In this document: one piece after another, positions 11,641 through 25,670 of the stretch
How positions within the stretch are numbered: position 1 is the stretch's first letter
Layout: every line of letters begins with the position of its first letter
Assembly: GCA_024362935.1 (NCBI GenBank)
Contig: JANCRA010000025.1
Coordinates: 9,636,936 to 9,700,935, forward strand
Source: Setophaga petechia
Taxonomy: Eukaryota; Chordata; Aves; Passeriformes; Parulidae
DNA: 64,000 nt
Direction: 5' to 3'
The notes under the pieces: generated by a model
What the model saw: the letters and a program-made list of their open reading frames with translations, nothing else
The model's database searches: none
What the model was told of the DNA's origin: nothing
Program-made: the position numbers and the translations under genes

Positions 11641-14600
11641 CAAACCAGTGCAAGGGCAGGTGTAATGATTGTTTTAAATTGTCTAGAAATGGCTTTCTCC
11701 TTTGAAGCTAACAGCCATAATTGAGGCTTTGTTTATTTAGTGGATTATCGTGCTCTCAGTTTCCTCCAGTAGAGGTAGGTTTTCTTCAGCATGTTTATTG
11801 CATATGGCATGGATCTTGTTTATTTGGGATAAATAACAGTCTTGCATAGGGAGGCAATCTGTATCAATAATGGATCAAAGGGAAAAGATTTTGCAGTATT
11901 TATTTGTGTATTTCCTTGATTTAATTGCTCTGGCAATCCTTTCAACCTGTATGGGTTTTTTTCCTTTCTGTTAAACTGGGTGTGTTATGGCTGCCATCTA
12001 TATCAGCCACAAACTTGGCCCAGTAATTGTGCATAATAATATTGCTGATGAACAAGAATTATATAGATTGAAATATCAACAGGTTGCCTGGCACAGATTA
12101 ACTACCTGAAAAGGCTGTGGTTCTTTCTTCTTTAAGGACAATTGGAACAAAAAAAATATGTAATAGAATCCTATACAGTGTGCAGTACATAATACATAAT
12201 CATGTCCATATAGGACAACACAAACAGTAACATTCCCAATACTCAATTTCATGTGTCAGTGTAACCAACTTAGATTCTCAAGAGAAAAATTAATATTTGT
12301 TTGTGATTATGTCCCAGACAGTAACTCCTCAGAAGTTTTATAGGTAATTATTTCTTTCCTCCCTAACAAAGCTTTTTTTCCTTAACTGGAGGAGTCTTGT
12401 AAATGGTCCTGTGTGATTACAGGGTGATATCCCTATTAACTGGTTGTATACTTGAAACCTCTGGAATGAACCTTCATTTTGGTAAAAAATGTAAACACAA
12501 GTAGCTGAACCAAGATCCCAGCCCTGCAATCAGATCTCTGCAGGTGGTCAAGTGAATGCAACTTGGAAAGGCAACTAGAATGCAACCATGGGGGAAAAAA
12601 AAAAAGGTGGCTTTGCCATTCAAGGTAAAAAGTCTCTCTAGACAAAAGAAAATATTTGTTAAAGAATACCAATATGTGATCATATCTTCTTCTCAGAAGC
12701 AAGAAAATTTTTCAATGTGTTTCATGTCATCTCTCGCTTATATGGAACAAAAGAATATATCTTGATTCTACTTGGCCAATTCTTAAGATTAATAAATGCT
12801 ACTCTGATGGAAAAGCCTTTTATGCCTTGTTTAGGGACATATTCCTTCACTTTTTTCAGCCTTCTGAAATAGCTCTGACAAATCAAAAATTTCCAGTTAA
12901 CAACCAGATCAGTGAAAATGCTGGCAGCAAAAAGGGCTCTGTTTTACTCACTGGCCATTGCTACCTGTAAACCCCATAAAGCCTTACAGCTGTTAGAGCA
13001 GGCCCATGTTACCACAGCTCTTTAGGATTTTGATCACTCAGTCCCACTCCCAGAACAGCCCACTTGTTTCAGTGAAATGCAGCTTTCAGTTTCATACTGT
13101 AAAGCAATCAGCCTCTTCTATAAATTACCCATTTTTCTGGAGTAGAAACCTGCATTTCCTGCACAGGGTGTGCTGAAGGAAACATATCTGGTAAAGGCAT
13201 TCTCTTCCTGTCAGGGGCACTGCTTCTGTGGAGTCAGTAAGAATGTAAATCTTTAGGCAAGTTTAGCAGGCATTTTCCACTTCTTTGCATCAATCTTCAG
13301 AGGCTGATAAAAAAGAAATGCTGTAATATTGATGTTTTAAATAGCCATGTGAAATGAGGAATGAGACAGCAATCTACACCTCTCTGTCTGTCTTTGTAAG
13401 GATTTTTGATTGCTATCTGATGATTTACACAACTCCATGGAAATCCATGGAAATCTTTGATACACTGTTTCCAAAATTCACACTCCATTTCCAGGATTCA
13501 TTCATTCATATTCAGCTTAATCACATTAAGATCCTGTCTTCAGGAGCATGTTCTCTCTATTAGCATATTTCACCTTTCCAATTAGGCGCATATAATCTGC
13601 TAACAAGTCTTTCCATGTCATCCTTTTTGTTAAACTGAGCATTAGATCTTTTCAGTTAACCATTTATCATTCATCATTCTTCTGTCTCCTCTATGAAACA
13701 CCTGATTTATCAACATAATATTCGTATTTTCTGGCCCAGATGCAGTGGCTGTGTCTGCTCTCTTCTGCTACAGGCTCTGCTCAAGACAAGGTGGTGCAGA
13801 AAATCCTCTGTCTGGTGGGATTGACTCCACCTTGGTGTCATGGCCCTGTGACTTGGATCTGCCTCACTTCCAGAATTGTTTTTCACCTTCTCATGCCCCC
13901 CTGCAAATTTCCCTAAGCTTCTCCAAACTTGGTCCTCCCTTGCCACAATGTTGGGAAGTAGGTTACTTGCCCTGCTCATGCCAGAGCTCCATGCTTCCTT
14001 GGTCAAAATTACTTGTGGTTTGAAAAAAGCTTGTCCCCTCTTGGACTCTTAATACTTGAATTAAACTGGAAAAAAAGATTTTACTTCTCACTGCCATCCC
14101 CAGCTTAGAGAATGTGCTTGACAACACGTGACATTGACACCCAAAATATTCAGCTATCCCATCACTGTGATTCCTTCCTATCCCACCAGTGTAATTCCTT
14201 CCTACTCCAGTGTAATTCTTTCAGACATGCCTTCCTGGTAGCCATAACCATGGATAAAGGAAGAAAAGCCATGGTCTGCTCCATGTTTAACATTCCCTAA
14301 GATAGGTAGAACCTTACATATCTGCCAGATAATGAAATCATTCCAGAGGATGCTCTCGTCCCATTCTCGGTCACATAGAATTTGCATGTTAATTAATTTT
14401 GCTTCTTATTTGAAAGCAAAGTGATATATATTAATATTTTCAATATATTTTCAATTGTGTGGTTAGATCAATATGTGTTACCATTCCTTAAAATTCCTTT
14501 GAAAAGAGGTGTGATGAAGGTGGCCACATTGAATGTCTTTTGTTATTGTACAATGAAATTTGTGTATATTGCCTTATAATGTGTACAAATGTGCTCAGTT

Positions 14601-16693
14601 TTAGGCACTGAGGTCCTGTTAAGTCCTAAGAAACACTAACAGTTGTAGGGCAGATCTTTCTTGCAACCCTCTTTCTGGATGACAATATAAACATTTCCAA
14701 AGAAAAACACATTTTGTAAGAGTCAATACTATTCATTTGCCATTAAGCAACACAATAATTATTATAATAAAGTGTAGCTTACACCAAGTGACATTGTGGT
14801 TCTTAAATGTCTGCCTGGCTTTAGTAGTTAGAGCCAAATTTTGCTGCCCCTCAAATCAATGGGGAATTCTGGAAAATTCAATGAGAAAGAGGCTAGAACC
14901 TCCATTAGCTGTAAAAGTTTATTTGTCTCTTCAAGAACCATCCACATCTGAATACTTGTAGCTTTCTTAACCTTATCCAGGCAGGAAAAACTTCCTCAGA
15001 GGACTTAAAGATGCTTAGTTAATTATCTTCACTGTACTTTTACTCCTGAAGCAAATTTGAACCCCTCCATGGCTCATATTGCTGTTTTGAGGTCTTTTAT
15101 TGTGGGTTAGCAGCAACATCTAACTCTCTGCTCTTACCTGCTGCCCTTTGCTGATTTCTTCTCTAACACTGAGTTATTCATTGAAAGAGCCAAACTTTCA
15201 TACTCCACCTGATGTGGAACAGAGGGGACTTTATTTCTGGAGAGATGGCCCAAGTTCAAGTATCCCAACAGCAGCCCCTCTCTGCTGAGTTACACAACAA
15301 GTGCCCAAAAATCCTTTCTGCATTCTGTGCTTTTCCTGCATTAATGAGAGGGTGATGATAAGGGTGTTACAACACACGTGTGCAAGACTGGGCACTGCTT
15401 GTTATGACAGAAGGACTAGCTAGGTTCATTGGAAACAATCTAACCTCTCCCTACCAGAAGAGTGAGTTCTTAATTAGCACGATGGGCCCAAGTTTCAGTC
15501 ACCACCTTGTAGATTTACAGACCCTGCTGCTTGTGCAGGTATAGCGCTAATTAAAGATCCAGGCTTGCAGGCTGGGTAGTGTAACAAAGCCACACCACCT
15601 GCATATTGGCCAAAAAAGGAAATTTGTAGCATAAAGCTACCAAAAGTAGACATCCATTTTGTTTTATTGTCTGGAGGTGGAGCTAATCTTTCTGTGTGAT
15701 CGTCTTTGTTTTCAACGCCAGACAAAAAATGAACTGGAATGTATTTCTGTTGAAATAAGATGTGTTTGCATGTAAGGCCACTTTGTTATTTCTTACTCTT
15801 CAAGGGATTCGAGAGAGGTTTGGTAGCATCAGGTAAAGTTTTAGATTGGATGATGGTAAAGTTTTAGGTTTAAGGTGGCAAAGCTCTTTTTTTTCCACGC
15901 TGTGACTCTGGAATGTGAATCAGCACATTGGTACCATTTTCAACTCTTTCATGACTGATTCCAGATCAGCTTTGGTCACCAGGCAGTCGAGGCGCAGCAC
16001 TGGCACTAAGCACACCACAATCTTGCCAAGGACCCTAAAGGCTCTTTCTTCCCTGCGAGAGGTGTTGCCACGGGGCCACAAGGGCACATCAGAAAAATTC
16101 CCATCTGCTCCTCCTGCAGGTGCATTCACCACGTGTGAGCAAAGAGAAATTGCGTAAAAAAATCTGGTGAGGATGAGGGACTAAAGCCTCAGAGCCAAGA
16201 AGCTTTTGTGTGAAAGAGGAAGCAGGGAGCAATGGAGGGGAGGAGCACGGAATCCAGACGTTACCTCAGGCATTAACGCCCTGAGGGCTCGTGAGAGATA
16301 TGTTGGTGTGTTTATAGAGACAGATTAAAATCAGATTTCACACATAGATATCTAGCACACCAAGGGTTATGAAAATCCTCCTTGACTGGTGAAAGAACAA
16401 TAGAATCGTGGTTGGTTGCCCAGCAGACCTGAGGAAGCTTGGCTCTGCTCCATGCCAACAGACAATACAGAAACCACACAATGAACAATTGCTTTTGTAC
16501 TGAGCTGAGGAAATCTCAAGTGAAGGAGGACAAGAACTGAAAGGTAAGCTTGTAGTTACACAAATCCACCCTATCTTTTACGTACACCTCAATAAACTAT
16601 TACTCAGCCTGTGAAACCATGCATTCACCTCCTGTGCCTTTTCACAGCAGTGTCACACACACTCAACCTCTTCTTTAAACCTTTGAGCAACCC

Positions 16694-16716
16694 TTTTTTT
16701 TTTTTTTTTTTTTTTT
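16694..16716 (+). repeat. T23 homopolymer
   Basis: An uninterrupted run of 23 T bases. The surroundings show no clear retroposon body, so the origin is unknown. Confidence 0.9.
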
Positions 16717-18199
16717 GCTTTTCCCAACATCCTAAGCTGACATGATGGGAATGCCGACATGCCATTTGGTCTGCAGGCCAGGGCCAGCATTACATGTGCC
16801 TTGAGCAGCTGCCAGCCCAGCATGCTGGCTCTCCCAGCTGCCCAGAGCAGAGGCAGCCAGGGACCAGAGTGTGGTCAGTGCTGAGCACAGCTCAGGCTGC
16901 TGGGCCAAAGATAACAACTCTTCTCTCCCAGATGAGCTCATGGAAGCTCCATGGTGGCTCCTTCAGTGGCCCAAACAGACTCCTGTCAGCCTGGAAAACA
17001 CCATGTAGATAAAGCCAGAATAGATTTCAAAGGAGGCAAGGAATGTGCGTGCTCAGGGGTGGAAGAACAAGGTGCTCACGTGCCACCTGGATCTCCAAAA
17101 GCATTCAGCAGGTGTGGTGCACACCAAGTCACTCGAGCTGAGCTCTGTCCTGCTCCAGCAGTCATGTATTCCCTGTTATTGATTGCATAAACACTCCAGC
17201 AGGCAGACCTGAGGGCTCTCAGTGAATCTATTTTTACTGTCTGCATCTCAATTACGCAGCCTATCTCTGCTCATAACTGAAAATAATGTGGGGCTTGGTT
17301 ACAACATGATACCAGAAGGACTTTTTCATCCTAACTAGTTAGCAAAAAAGAGGGTTTAGCATCTCTGCTTCCTCCCAAAGTTACAAGAATTGAAGCTGTA
17401 CACATTTGTTTTTCAGTCCTCGAAACTTACTCGGTAAAGTTAGCCATTTCAGGGCTGTCTCCCAAAGGAGCACTTCTGGATGTTTTCCATTAAATAAAAT
17501 GAAAAGGCAATATTTCTCATTTATGTTTTTATGTCATTTCAGCTCAAGGAACTCATAATCATGAGTCCCACTGGGGCCAAGAAGCAGGTATGACAATGAC
17601 TTGAGCTGTAGGGACAATATTCATGTCCCACGGGCAAGAAAAAAGAGCATTTTCCTATCAAATTCATGAGAGCTAACAAAAACATGTACTCATGGAGATG
17701 CATTTACAGACAGTCAAATCACAAAGCTTAACTCACCTTAAGCTTAGGGAACATCAGTGAGGCCAAGGAAAGCACTTACATATGGTTAGATGAACTGGAG
17801 CACTGTGTCACAGCTATAAACTATCTGACTACACTTCAGCCAAAGTTTTATTATTAAGACAGCATCTTAACCAACTTCCTCTCCTGTTTTTGTGCTTTGC
17901 ATGAGCACAGATATTAAACTCACTCTTTATTGTCTTTATGGACACAGAACCTTCTGTGAAAAAAAATACAACAGGTCCAAGAGTAGAAATTTGCATATCT
18001 CTGCAATATTAAATATGGGTACTAGAAGAGTGATTCTGCATAATCTCACTACCTGGGACCAAATGGCTGCAAAACTCTTTATGGAAAAATTGTCAGGGGA
18101 TTACACATGAAAATGTCAGTAAAGTCATACACAATAGTCCTGGAAGAGGCCTGGGTGGGTTATGGAGTTTTTCCTGCTGCCCAAGACAGGACCAAGCAC

Positions 18200-18530
18200 C
18201 TTCAGCTCAGCTGAGGCATCTCCAGTCTCTTCTCACAGTCAATAAACTCCAGAAGCAACTCTTCCTAACATTAGGAAGGGTTTTTTTCCAGTATCCAGAT
18301 TAAACATTCCCCATAGAGTTTGTCCTATTTTAGTCCTATCCAATAAAGACATAAGAAAATAAGTTATTCCTTTCTCTTTATAGAAATTTTTGTATATATC
18401 AAGATGAGCTGTCTCATTTTATTTTTTCTGTAGGCTATTCATCCATAGTCCATTCAATTTTTCTCTACATTGTCTTTTTCCTAAGCCTCCAATCATTTTT
18501 GCAGCTGTCTTGCTGACTTTTTCAGCCTGT
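18200..18530 (-). mobile_element. Highly degraded CR1-like LINE fragment
   Basis: On the minus strand the order of weakly matching blocks (TTCCTAACATTAGGAAGG, then TTTGTCCTATTTTAGTCC, then CCAATCATTTTTGCAGCTG and GACTTTTTC) follows the CR1 3' region. Divergence is large, so the borders are approximate. Confidence 0.6.
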
Positions 18531-21500
18531 GAAAAATCAGAGTTGGAAAGGGTTCACACAACCTAGTAGGAATTTTGACCTTATTGAAATTGTATTATTA
18601 TTGACTTTTTTCAATTTGTAACCTCTTACCTATACTGCCTCTGTGATCCTTTCAAAACCAACTTTATCTCATTCTTCAGAAGAAATTCTGAAAATTTTCT
18701 CCTTTGTTTTGGAAGGGGTTGCAATAGAGTAATTAAATTTCAGCCACATAATTTGCTTCTAACACACTAATCCATCTTCTTTAATATAGGAGATGGAAAC
18801 CACAAAAGAATCTGATATTCTTGCAGGAGGCTCAGTTTGGGCAGGGTTCTGTCACAGGCCACAGCTTTTGTACCTACATGTACAAATATATATATAAACA
18901 GGTAATTATCTTAAAGTCTGATAAATTGAAGCCCTCCAGGGCTAGATAAGTGAACTTTATATCTTTTGGAAGGGAGAATTTCCCAGCATCCCAGTGAAAC
19001 ACACAACTGTTGCTTCTAGCTATGTCAGAGCCCAAAATAAAACTAATTAAACACAAAGACCAGTGTAGGTAAATTTATTCTAAAAAATAGCCAAAAATAG
19101 CCTAGCCTGGAAGATCTGTGCTATTTTATTCTGATCTTGAGTTTCACATGTATTTACAATAGATAGGATATTATATGCTAAAAAAAGAAGGGAAAAATAT
19201 ACTTAAAACTTTTCTAAAAATTCATTTTTTGTAATTTGTGCACATATTTACAATTTTTTAAATTACTCATCTGAGTTTATTTCCACATTTACTATTGCTT
19301 ATTCTCCTTGATCCAACCTTAGATTTTAGCCATCAACTTGATCACCACATATACACAAATATTTTAGATATTCAGACACACAATTGATGCACAGGGAATT
19401 GCTGTGCTATGGGTGAAAATCTCTGAATTGTTTAACATGAAACTGAGTATTTTGAAAACATAATCCAATAATTTTCAACATGTGCAAGCTCAAGTAGCAC
19501 TTCTTTGTGGACTGATTCTTCTGGAAGCCCTACAGCTAAATGTATTGGCTTTTTAACCTGCCTCATGCCAGAGGCAGGTATAAAGGTATAAAGTCTTTCC
19601 CATTTTTGGGATATGCCATCTTCATAATTGTTTTTAGTGTGGTCTGGGCCACTTCTGTGCAGGCACTACTTATTCATACAAATACAAAAGTAATTAACAA
19701 TTACAATGAAACATTTCATCTTCTTACTGATCTGATCTTCACCTCTGTGACACTTTAGGTCTTTACTTTCCACCTCCTTTTCCTCCCAAGGTAACGTGAG
19801 CAATTTGTACAGTCCAACTGACAATTTCTAAATGCACCAAATTTTTTGAGATATTAAATTGTACTAAAAAGCTCTTTAAACTGCAAAAGATTTGTTTAGA
19901 ATAGTGCACATCCAGTTTTTGGAAGCACAGACTAAATTAAAGTACCAATGTAGTAACTTCTCTAATGTCTCCTCTTCCTCAGTTTGAGCAGCAGCACTAA
20001 AGTTATTAAAGTCTTTCTGTTCAGTACACTCTTCAAAATATTAGAAAAACTATTTGTTTGGCTCTTTTCTTTTGAGATTACTTTCAGAGGAAGGTGAAAA
20101 TAGAAAAACACAAACTGTGAGGATAATTCATCTGAACCTTGGTGGATACCAGAGATGCAAATCAGCTTTTCTGTCTTCAACGGTGTTTGAAAACAGTCCT
20201 ACAAAATGAGTTCCATAACAGTTTTGTCTTTCCAGTACAAAGGATATTCAGGGTCAGTAAAAGAAAGAATTCATTGCAGTAGATCTGTTGTAATCAACAG
20301 TGCTCAAAGGCATCTCCAGCAAACTCTCAGATGGAATGAAATGTGCTACCTTACTTCTGTCGATCCTGGCACATATTGTGTTTGAGGTTTACCTTCATCT
20401 ACTCCCAGAGAAGAGATCTGACATCAGAAAATTATTTGGAGCGTGAGAGAAATGGGAATTAATTAACTATACTTGTCACAGACCTGTCACCCATGTTATG
20501 CCTCCATGTTTAAACCCTTACTGAGGGATACTTGCATAGAAAACAAGTAGCATAGGAAACATTTAATATGTCCTGAAAATCAACAAATCTTCCTTCTTGC
20601 CCTTTCTCTCTCCTTTGCTTCATTTCTTCTTCCAAGTTTCAATAGCATAGAGCCAGGAACTGCTCCAATGTCTTTGGAAAACTGCTTTGCTCAGCAACCA
20701 TACCTTTCACACAGAGGCTGCAAGATCCCTGAGCAAATCCCTGCTTTGTCTCCTTCAGATCAATCCCTTTAGCCTGCATCATCTGTGTCTGGCAGGAGCC
20801 ATGTGGGCCAAGGCATTTCATTCTTTTAATCCCTTTTTCTATTCTTCTTTCAGTTTCTGAGAATTTGTTACTGATTCTTATTTCTTCCAAACAAAAGTAG
20901 CTCCACAGAAAGAACCACTTCAGCAGGTCAGTAGTTTCAACAAACAGTAAAATAACTAGTGGCAGGTAATTCTCCACTTTCTCTCTAAGTGCTTCTCCTG
21001 ATATCTCTTTTTGGATAAAAGATCCTATCCCTGTGACTCCAGGGACAGAAGCTCTGTGTTTAGTTCATACAATTACTTGGAGCACAGGAGCAGAATTTGG
21101 CCCAGGTGGAGGAGTGGAAGGGAAATCTGCAGCTAAGTACTTGCCTCTCTTGAATAATATGAACCACATCTTAGAATAAACAGTGTCTCCATTAACCAGC
21201 AGGTCATGCTTTTTCCTTCTCCCCAACCTTAAACAATGCCATAAGGAAATATCTCTTCTTTCCTTCCTCCTGCAAACGCCATTCAGAAAGGGGAAGTAGC
21301 CACGAATGGTGAACATGCAGGTGAAGAAAAGTGGATTTGTTTGGGTTTTTTGATGGACAGGCTGGCAAGAGGCAGTGACAGTGTCAGAGGAGGAAGAATA
21401 GAAGGAAATCTCAGAAGGACACCAAATCCTTGGGATTATATTCATCCAGTTCCGAGCAGGATTTACCTAATAGCACCAGAAATGTATTACCTAGAAATCC

Positions 21501-24204
21501 CATTTCTTACACGTACCCGAACTGACGTTGAGTCAGTTATGAGATTTCCCATACCACTGTTCTGTAATCACTCAGAATAGCAATGACTTCAGCCATTTCT
21601 TGAGAAATAGCCATCATGATGTTTTAAAAATTGGCAAGAGGTTCCCGAAAACTACTTTCACTGTGGCAAATTTAAAGGGAAACTGGATTACTTCAAAAAA
21701 TGCTATCCCTTCAATCAGTATGGCAGCCACTTGAGGACTGGACAAACTGGAAAATAAAAGTGGTTTTTAAGCCTTAATTTTTCGAATAAAGTCCCTCATA
21801 TTTGGCCACATTTTAAATTTTGTTTTTCTAGTTATCAATCCTTAGGAAATGCACATACACTGGTTTCTCAATTCTTTTTCTTGCTAATTCCTGTTCTACA
21901 TGGGGAGGTAAAAAAAAGGAGGTGGTCCAAGTTTTTTTGGTTCTTACAACTGGTTTCTCCCCTAATACTGCACAGAGGTGTTCTTAATGAAACATTGTGT
22001 AAAGCACAGATTAATATCCTTTTACTCATTCAAGGAAATTGCATCTCCATCTGCTCTGAAATGAAGTGAAACAGTGAAAGCAAACCCATATTGCAAGTCT
22101 ATATTTTATATGGAGGGAAATGGACCACATAAAACACAAAAAGTATAATAAACCAGGACAGTTATTAATTAATCAACCAGAACTCTGCCAATTATAAATA
22201 TCCATTAAGCTTTTTTTTTTTATTCCTTGCAGTCTTTTGAAATCACCACGGACCAACTTGATGAAGTCCGAACCCTTATTATTACTTTTAAAAAGGGGGA
22301 AAATAAAAAAGACATGGGGCCATGAGAGAAAAATGAATTTTCTTCTTTGCACCACACAGAACAGTCAGGATACTTCTTTTGTTTTAAGAAATTAAAAGAT
22401 TAGGCAATATATTTAATGTGTAAGGAAATAACTTATTTGGTTAAGCTCCCTTGAAATATGATAGATGGCAATTAGGTGAATTCTAGCCTTCAGGATGATA
22501 CATTTTATTCATTCACTACCAAACAAACTCAAGAGTTGAAAAGATCTGAAAGAATACATTTCGCAAAGCCAGCACAATCCTATGTGAAGCTAATCTCTGC
22601 TAACAACCCAACAATGTTATCCAAATTGCCTAAGGTGAAGAATGAATATAAAGGGAGAATGCACATTATGTTTCACTAAGGAGAATAGATGTTAATTTAA
22701 TTAAATAAAAAGGCTTCACAGTGCTTTCAAAGCAACCACAAATGTAAACACATTTAATCCCTGGGAAAATGTCTATTGTAGTAGGCAGTGCAGCTCAGCC
22801 AGTGAAATGCCATGGAGGCATGACCAGAGCCTCCACTGGAAGCAGCACTGACCCAAATCCCTCACTGCAAAGCAACCCTTGTTGTGACCCCAGCTTCTGG
22901 AGCCCAAAAGGACCACATTTGTGTCACTGCCATGACCACAGCTCGCTGCTGTTGGAGTGCTTGGTAAGAGCAGGGCTCTTCTCAGCCACGAGAAGCAAAA
23001 CTGACGCATTGGGTGATATTTTTATTCAGCCCTTATGTGTCTGAGAGCTAAATCTGACCGTACATCTGTAACACAGGAATGTTTTCTTATGTCACAGAGC
23101 CAAACTAATACCCACTGGCTCTTGAAATCTGGTGAATGTCCTTCAAGTTATACTCCAGTTTAGCAAAAATGATTCAACCATGCTTAGGAGAAATGCATGA
23201 CTGAGCAGTGCGCCAATATAATGCATCTAAGCTGCATAAAATATTCAAATTCAGTATGAACAGAAAAGATGTCTTTAGTTCATAAGCCCTCTGTATAGGA
23301 GCTGAAACAAGGATTACAAAAACAGGCCACCAGAGGACACATAAACATGACTGGAACATGCACATAGAGCTTTTTGCTCAGGTGTTCCCCTTCCCTTCTT
23401 TCTCCAAGACATTTGTAGTGTGATCAGCAAGGACCAGATTTTTAATCTTTATTACTGCCATCTCTAATTTGGTTGATCTTATGGGTTCTTTCAGCTGCAG
23501 AAAATAAATATTTCATGAGGTTCTCTGTACCTCTGTAGAGAGAACCTACAGTTCTCTGCTTACACCCTTCCAGAAAGATTTAATAGAGAGAGAAAATGCA
23601 CGTGGACTTGCCTACACAGAGATCCTGTAAATACACTAATTGTCTTTGTTCACATTGCCATAGCAGGATAGAAGAAAAAGAGTTATTTTTCTTGTCATGT
23701 CTGTAAGTTAAATCAGTGAAGTCACATGTGCCTGTGGAATCTTAGGAAGAAGAACAAGGGAGGTGAATGAAAAAAACATTACTTTGAAACGTTTAATGAG
23801 AATTAAATTAACAAAACTGGTTCAGAGACAACAAATAAAGCTCTTCAAGAATGGAAAAATATCCATCAAGAGTTCACTACAGTTACTAGTCACCACCATA
23901 TTGAAATTTCAGGGCGTTTTGAAGTGCAAACAATGAAAGGCAGTTGTCGGTGCCCTCCAGCACATTCCCTCACACATATTTCCCTAATGTTTCTTTATGG
24001 CCATTCAAAATGAATGCAAACCATTGAGCTGAAGGACAGCTCAATGTCATTCCTAAAGTCCACACTGTATCATCTACAATGGGCCTGTTGTGCATAAGGA
24101 TCTCAAGGGTGGTTGGACAGCTCCCTTCCCCTCCTCAGCATCTCTGCTCCTGGCTATCCAGCAGGTCCTGGGGCTCTCAAAAGCTCCTCATTTCCAAGGC
24201 CTTC
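18531..24204. other. Intergenic DNA, no gene seen
   Basis: No gene or clear repeat family. Minus-strand frames at 20639-20977 and 21065-21445 (112 and 126 codons) were inspected and show no domain or plausible splice-framed exon. Confidence 0.65.
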
Positions 24205-25055
24205 ACTTTCTAATGCAACAGAATCATTTGGGCTGGAAAAGACCTTTAAGATCATCAGAGTCCAACCAGATCCAGATCGTGGTTGAAGACATTGAACAGA
24301 ATGGGCCTGGGGAACAGCAGCAATGACTGGGCACCAGCTGGATCCAACCCCACTCCCCACCCTCTGCTCCTGACTATCACCATGATATTTTCTGAAAAAT
24401 CCTCTTTGCCCAGGATCTTCTCCTGGGAAGCTGAGAAGCCTCAGAAAAGAATGAAAACAATAATTATCTGATTGCTTGGGAATGTGGTCTGGAGATCATT
24501 TACCAACAGGCGAATCTTTGATTGGTTCCATGTGAATTATTTTTAATTAATGGCCAATCCCATTCCAGCTGTGTCAGACTCTGAGGAGTCAGTCATGAGC
24601 TTTCATTATCATTCTTGTTTAGCCTTCTGATGTATCCTTTCTCTTTCTTTAGTATAGTTTTAGTATAGCATTTCTTTTAATATCATATCATATCATAAAA
24701 TAATAAATCAGCCTTCTGAGAACATGGAGTCAAATTCTCATCTCTCACCTCATCCTGGGGACCCTCACAACACCACACCTGGCCATCCAGCCACTTTTTT
24801 ACCAGCAAGCTGTCCACCCATCCCAGCCATGAGCAGCCAGGAGAGCTTTGTGGGAGACAATGTCAAAGGTTTTACCCAAGTCCAGGCAAGCAGCACCCAC
24901 AGCCTTTCCCTCATCCACTCAGTGGGACGTCCTGCCATGGAATGGGATCAGAGCAGTCTTTTAGAGCCCTGGACTGGCTTGGTTGGTCCCCTTGCTGTCC
25001 CTGTGCGTTGTGTGGTGGCACTCAGGAGGATCTGCCCCATCATGTGGTGTTTTGA
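24205..25055 (-). mobile_element. CR1 LINE fragment interrupted by a second solo LTR
   Basis: The left part begins with the CR1 3' end in reverse (AGAATCATTTGGGCTGG, then AAAGACCTTTAAGATCATC and AGTCCAACC) and runs to the LTR. The right part (24778-25055) continues GGCCATCCAGCCACTTTTT, then ACAATGTCAAAGG and CCACAGCCTTTCCCTCATCC, and ends near GGAGGATCTGCCCCATCA. The two halves are collinear in CR1, so the LTR was inserted later. The open frame at 24724-25128 crosses the junction and is not a gene. Confidence 0.92.
24371..24777 (+). mobile_element. Second solo LTR of the same family, opposite orientation
   Basis: The reverse complement aligns along its length with the LTR at 5473-5851: shared blocks include GAAAAATCCTNTTT, GAGAAGCCTCAGAAA, GATTGGTYYCATGTG, TAATTAATGGC, AGTATAGTTTTAGTATAG and AATAATAAATCAGCC, then CATGGAGTCA and CCTCATCCT. 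On this strand the order is TG start, TATA-like region, AATAAA, CA end. No clean target-site duplication was found, so the borders are good to about 10 bases. No internal genes remain. Confidence 0.85.
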
Positions 25056-25428
25056 ACTCCCTCCTGAGCTGTGCCACACGTACCTGGGCACTTTTTCAAC
25101 ACCAGAGACAAACAGCAACAGAAACTGAGAAGCGTCCCGTTTCCAGCACGCTCAGTTTTGTATTTGAACAGGCTCTGCACTAAGTGTAACACAACTGATC
25201 CACCCTGGCCCGGGGGCAGGGAGTTAAATGCTTCCTTTTGCCAAGTTTGCCATGCAAATCAGAGTGCGTTCCCTCACCTTGGGAATGTATTCAGTGCCCT
25301 TGTCCTCGAATTCTGACATTCTGTGCTCTGCAGTAAATGCAGCAGAGTGTTTTTAGTGGAAGGAGAGACTGGGCACTGTTTCTTGAGGACTTGAAAGACC
25401 CAAACTAGTTTGAAGTCATGCTCAACTT

Positions 25429-25670
25429 AAAAAAAAAAAAAAAAAAGTTAAAAAAGATATTAAAAAGGTTTTTAAAAAAGGAAAATAATAAGGGCAAAGG
25501 AGAACAGTGAGGAAAGGGATGAAGGGTGAGAAAAAAGGAGAAAAGGGCAGAAATGGAAAAGGGGAAGAGAAAATGGTGGGGGGAGCAAGAAAGAGAAAAG
25601 GAAGAAAAGTAGAAGTGGAATGGAAAGGGAGAGGAGGGAAAAGGGGGGAGAAAAAAAGGCTGAAGAAGTG
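25429..25670 (+). repeat. A18 run followed by a long purine-rich tract
   Basis: Eighteen A bases open a stretch of about 240 bases that is nearly all purine on the + strand after 25490 (GGAAA, GGGAG and similar). The minus-strand Phe/Pro/Ser-rich frames here are low-complexity artefacts. Confidence 0.85.

Larger units (their letters stand above)
9236..18199. other. Intergenic DNA, no gene seen
   Basis: AT-rich DNA with small simple repeats (11583-11640 and T23 at 16694-16716) and a 23-base imperfect repeat around GTGTAATTCCTTCCTA at about 14158-14222. No open frame above about 100 codons, and nothing resembling an exon of a known gene. Confidence 0.65.

Noticed and set aside
24724..25128. 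134-codon plus-strand frame
   Set aside because: It spans the LTR end and the reverse strand of a CR1 fragment, so it is a chance frame.
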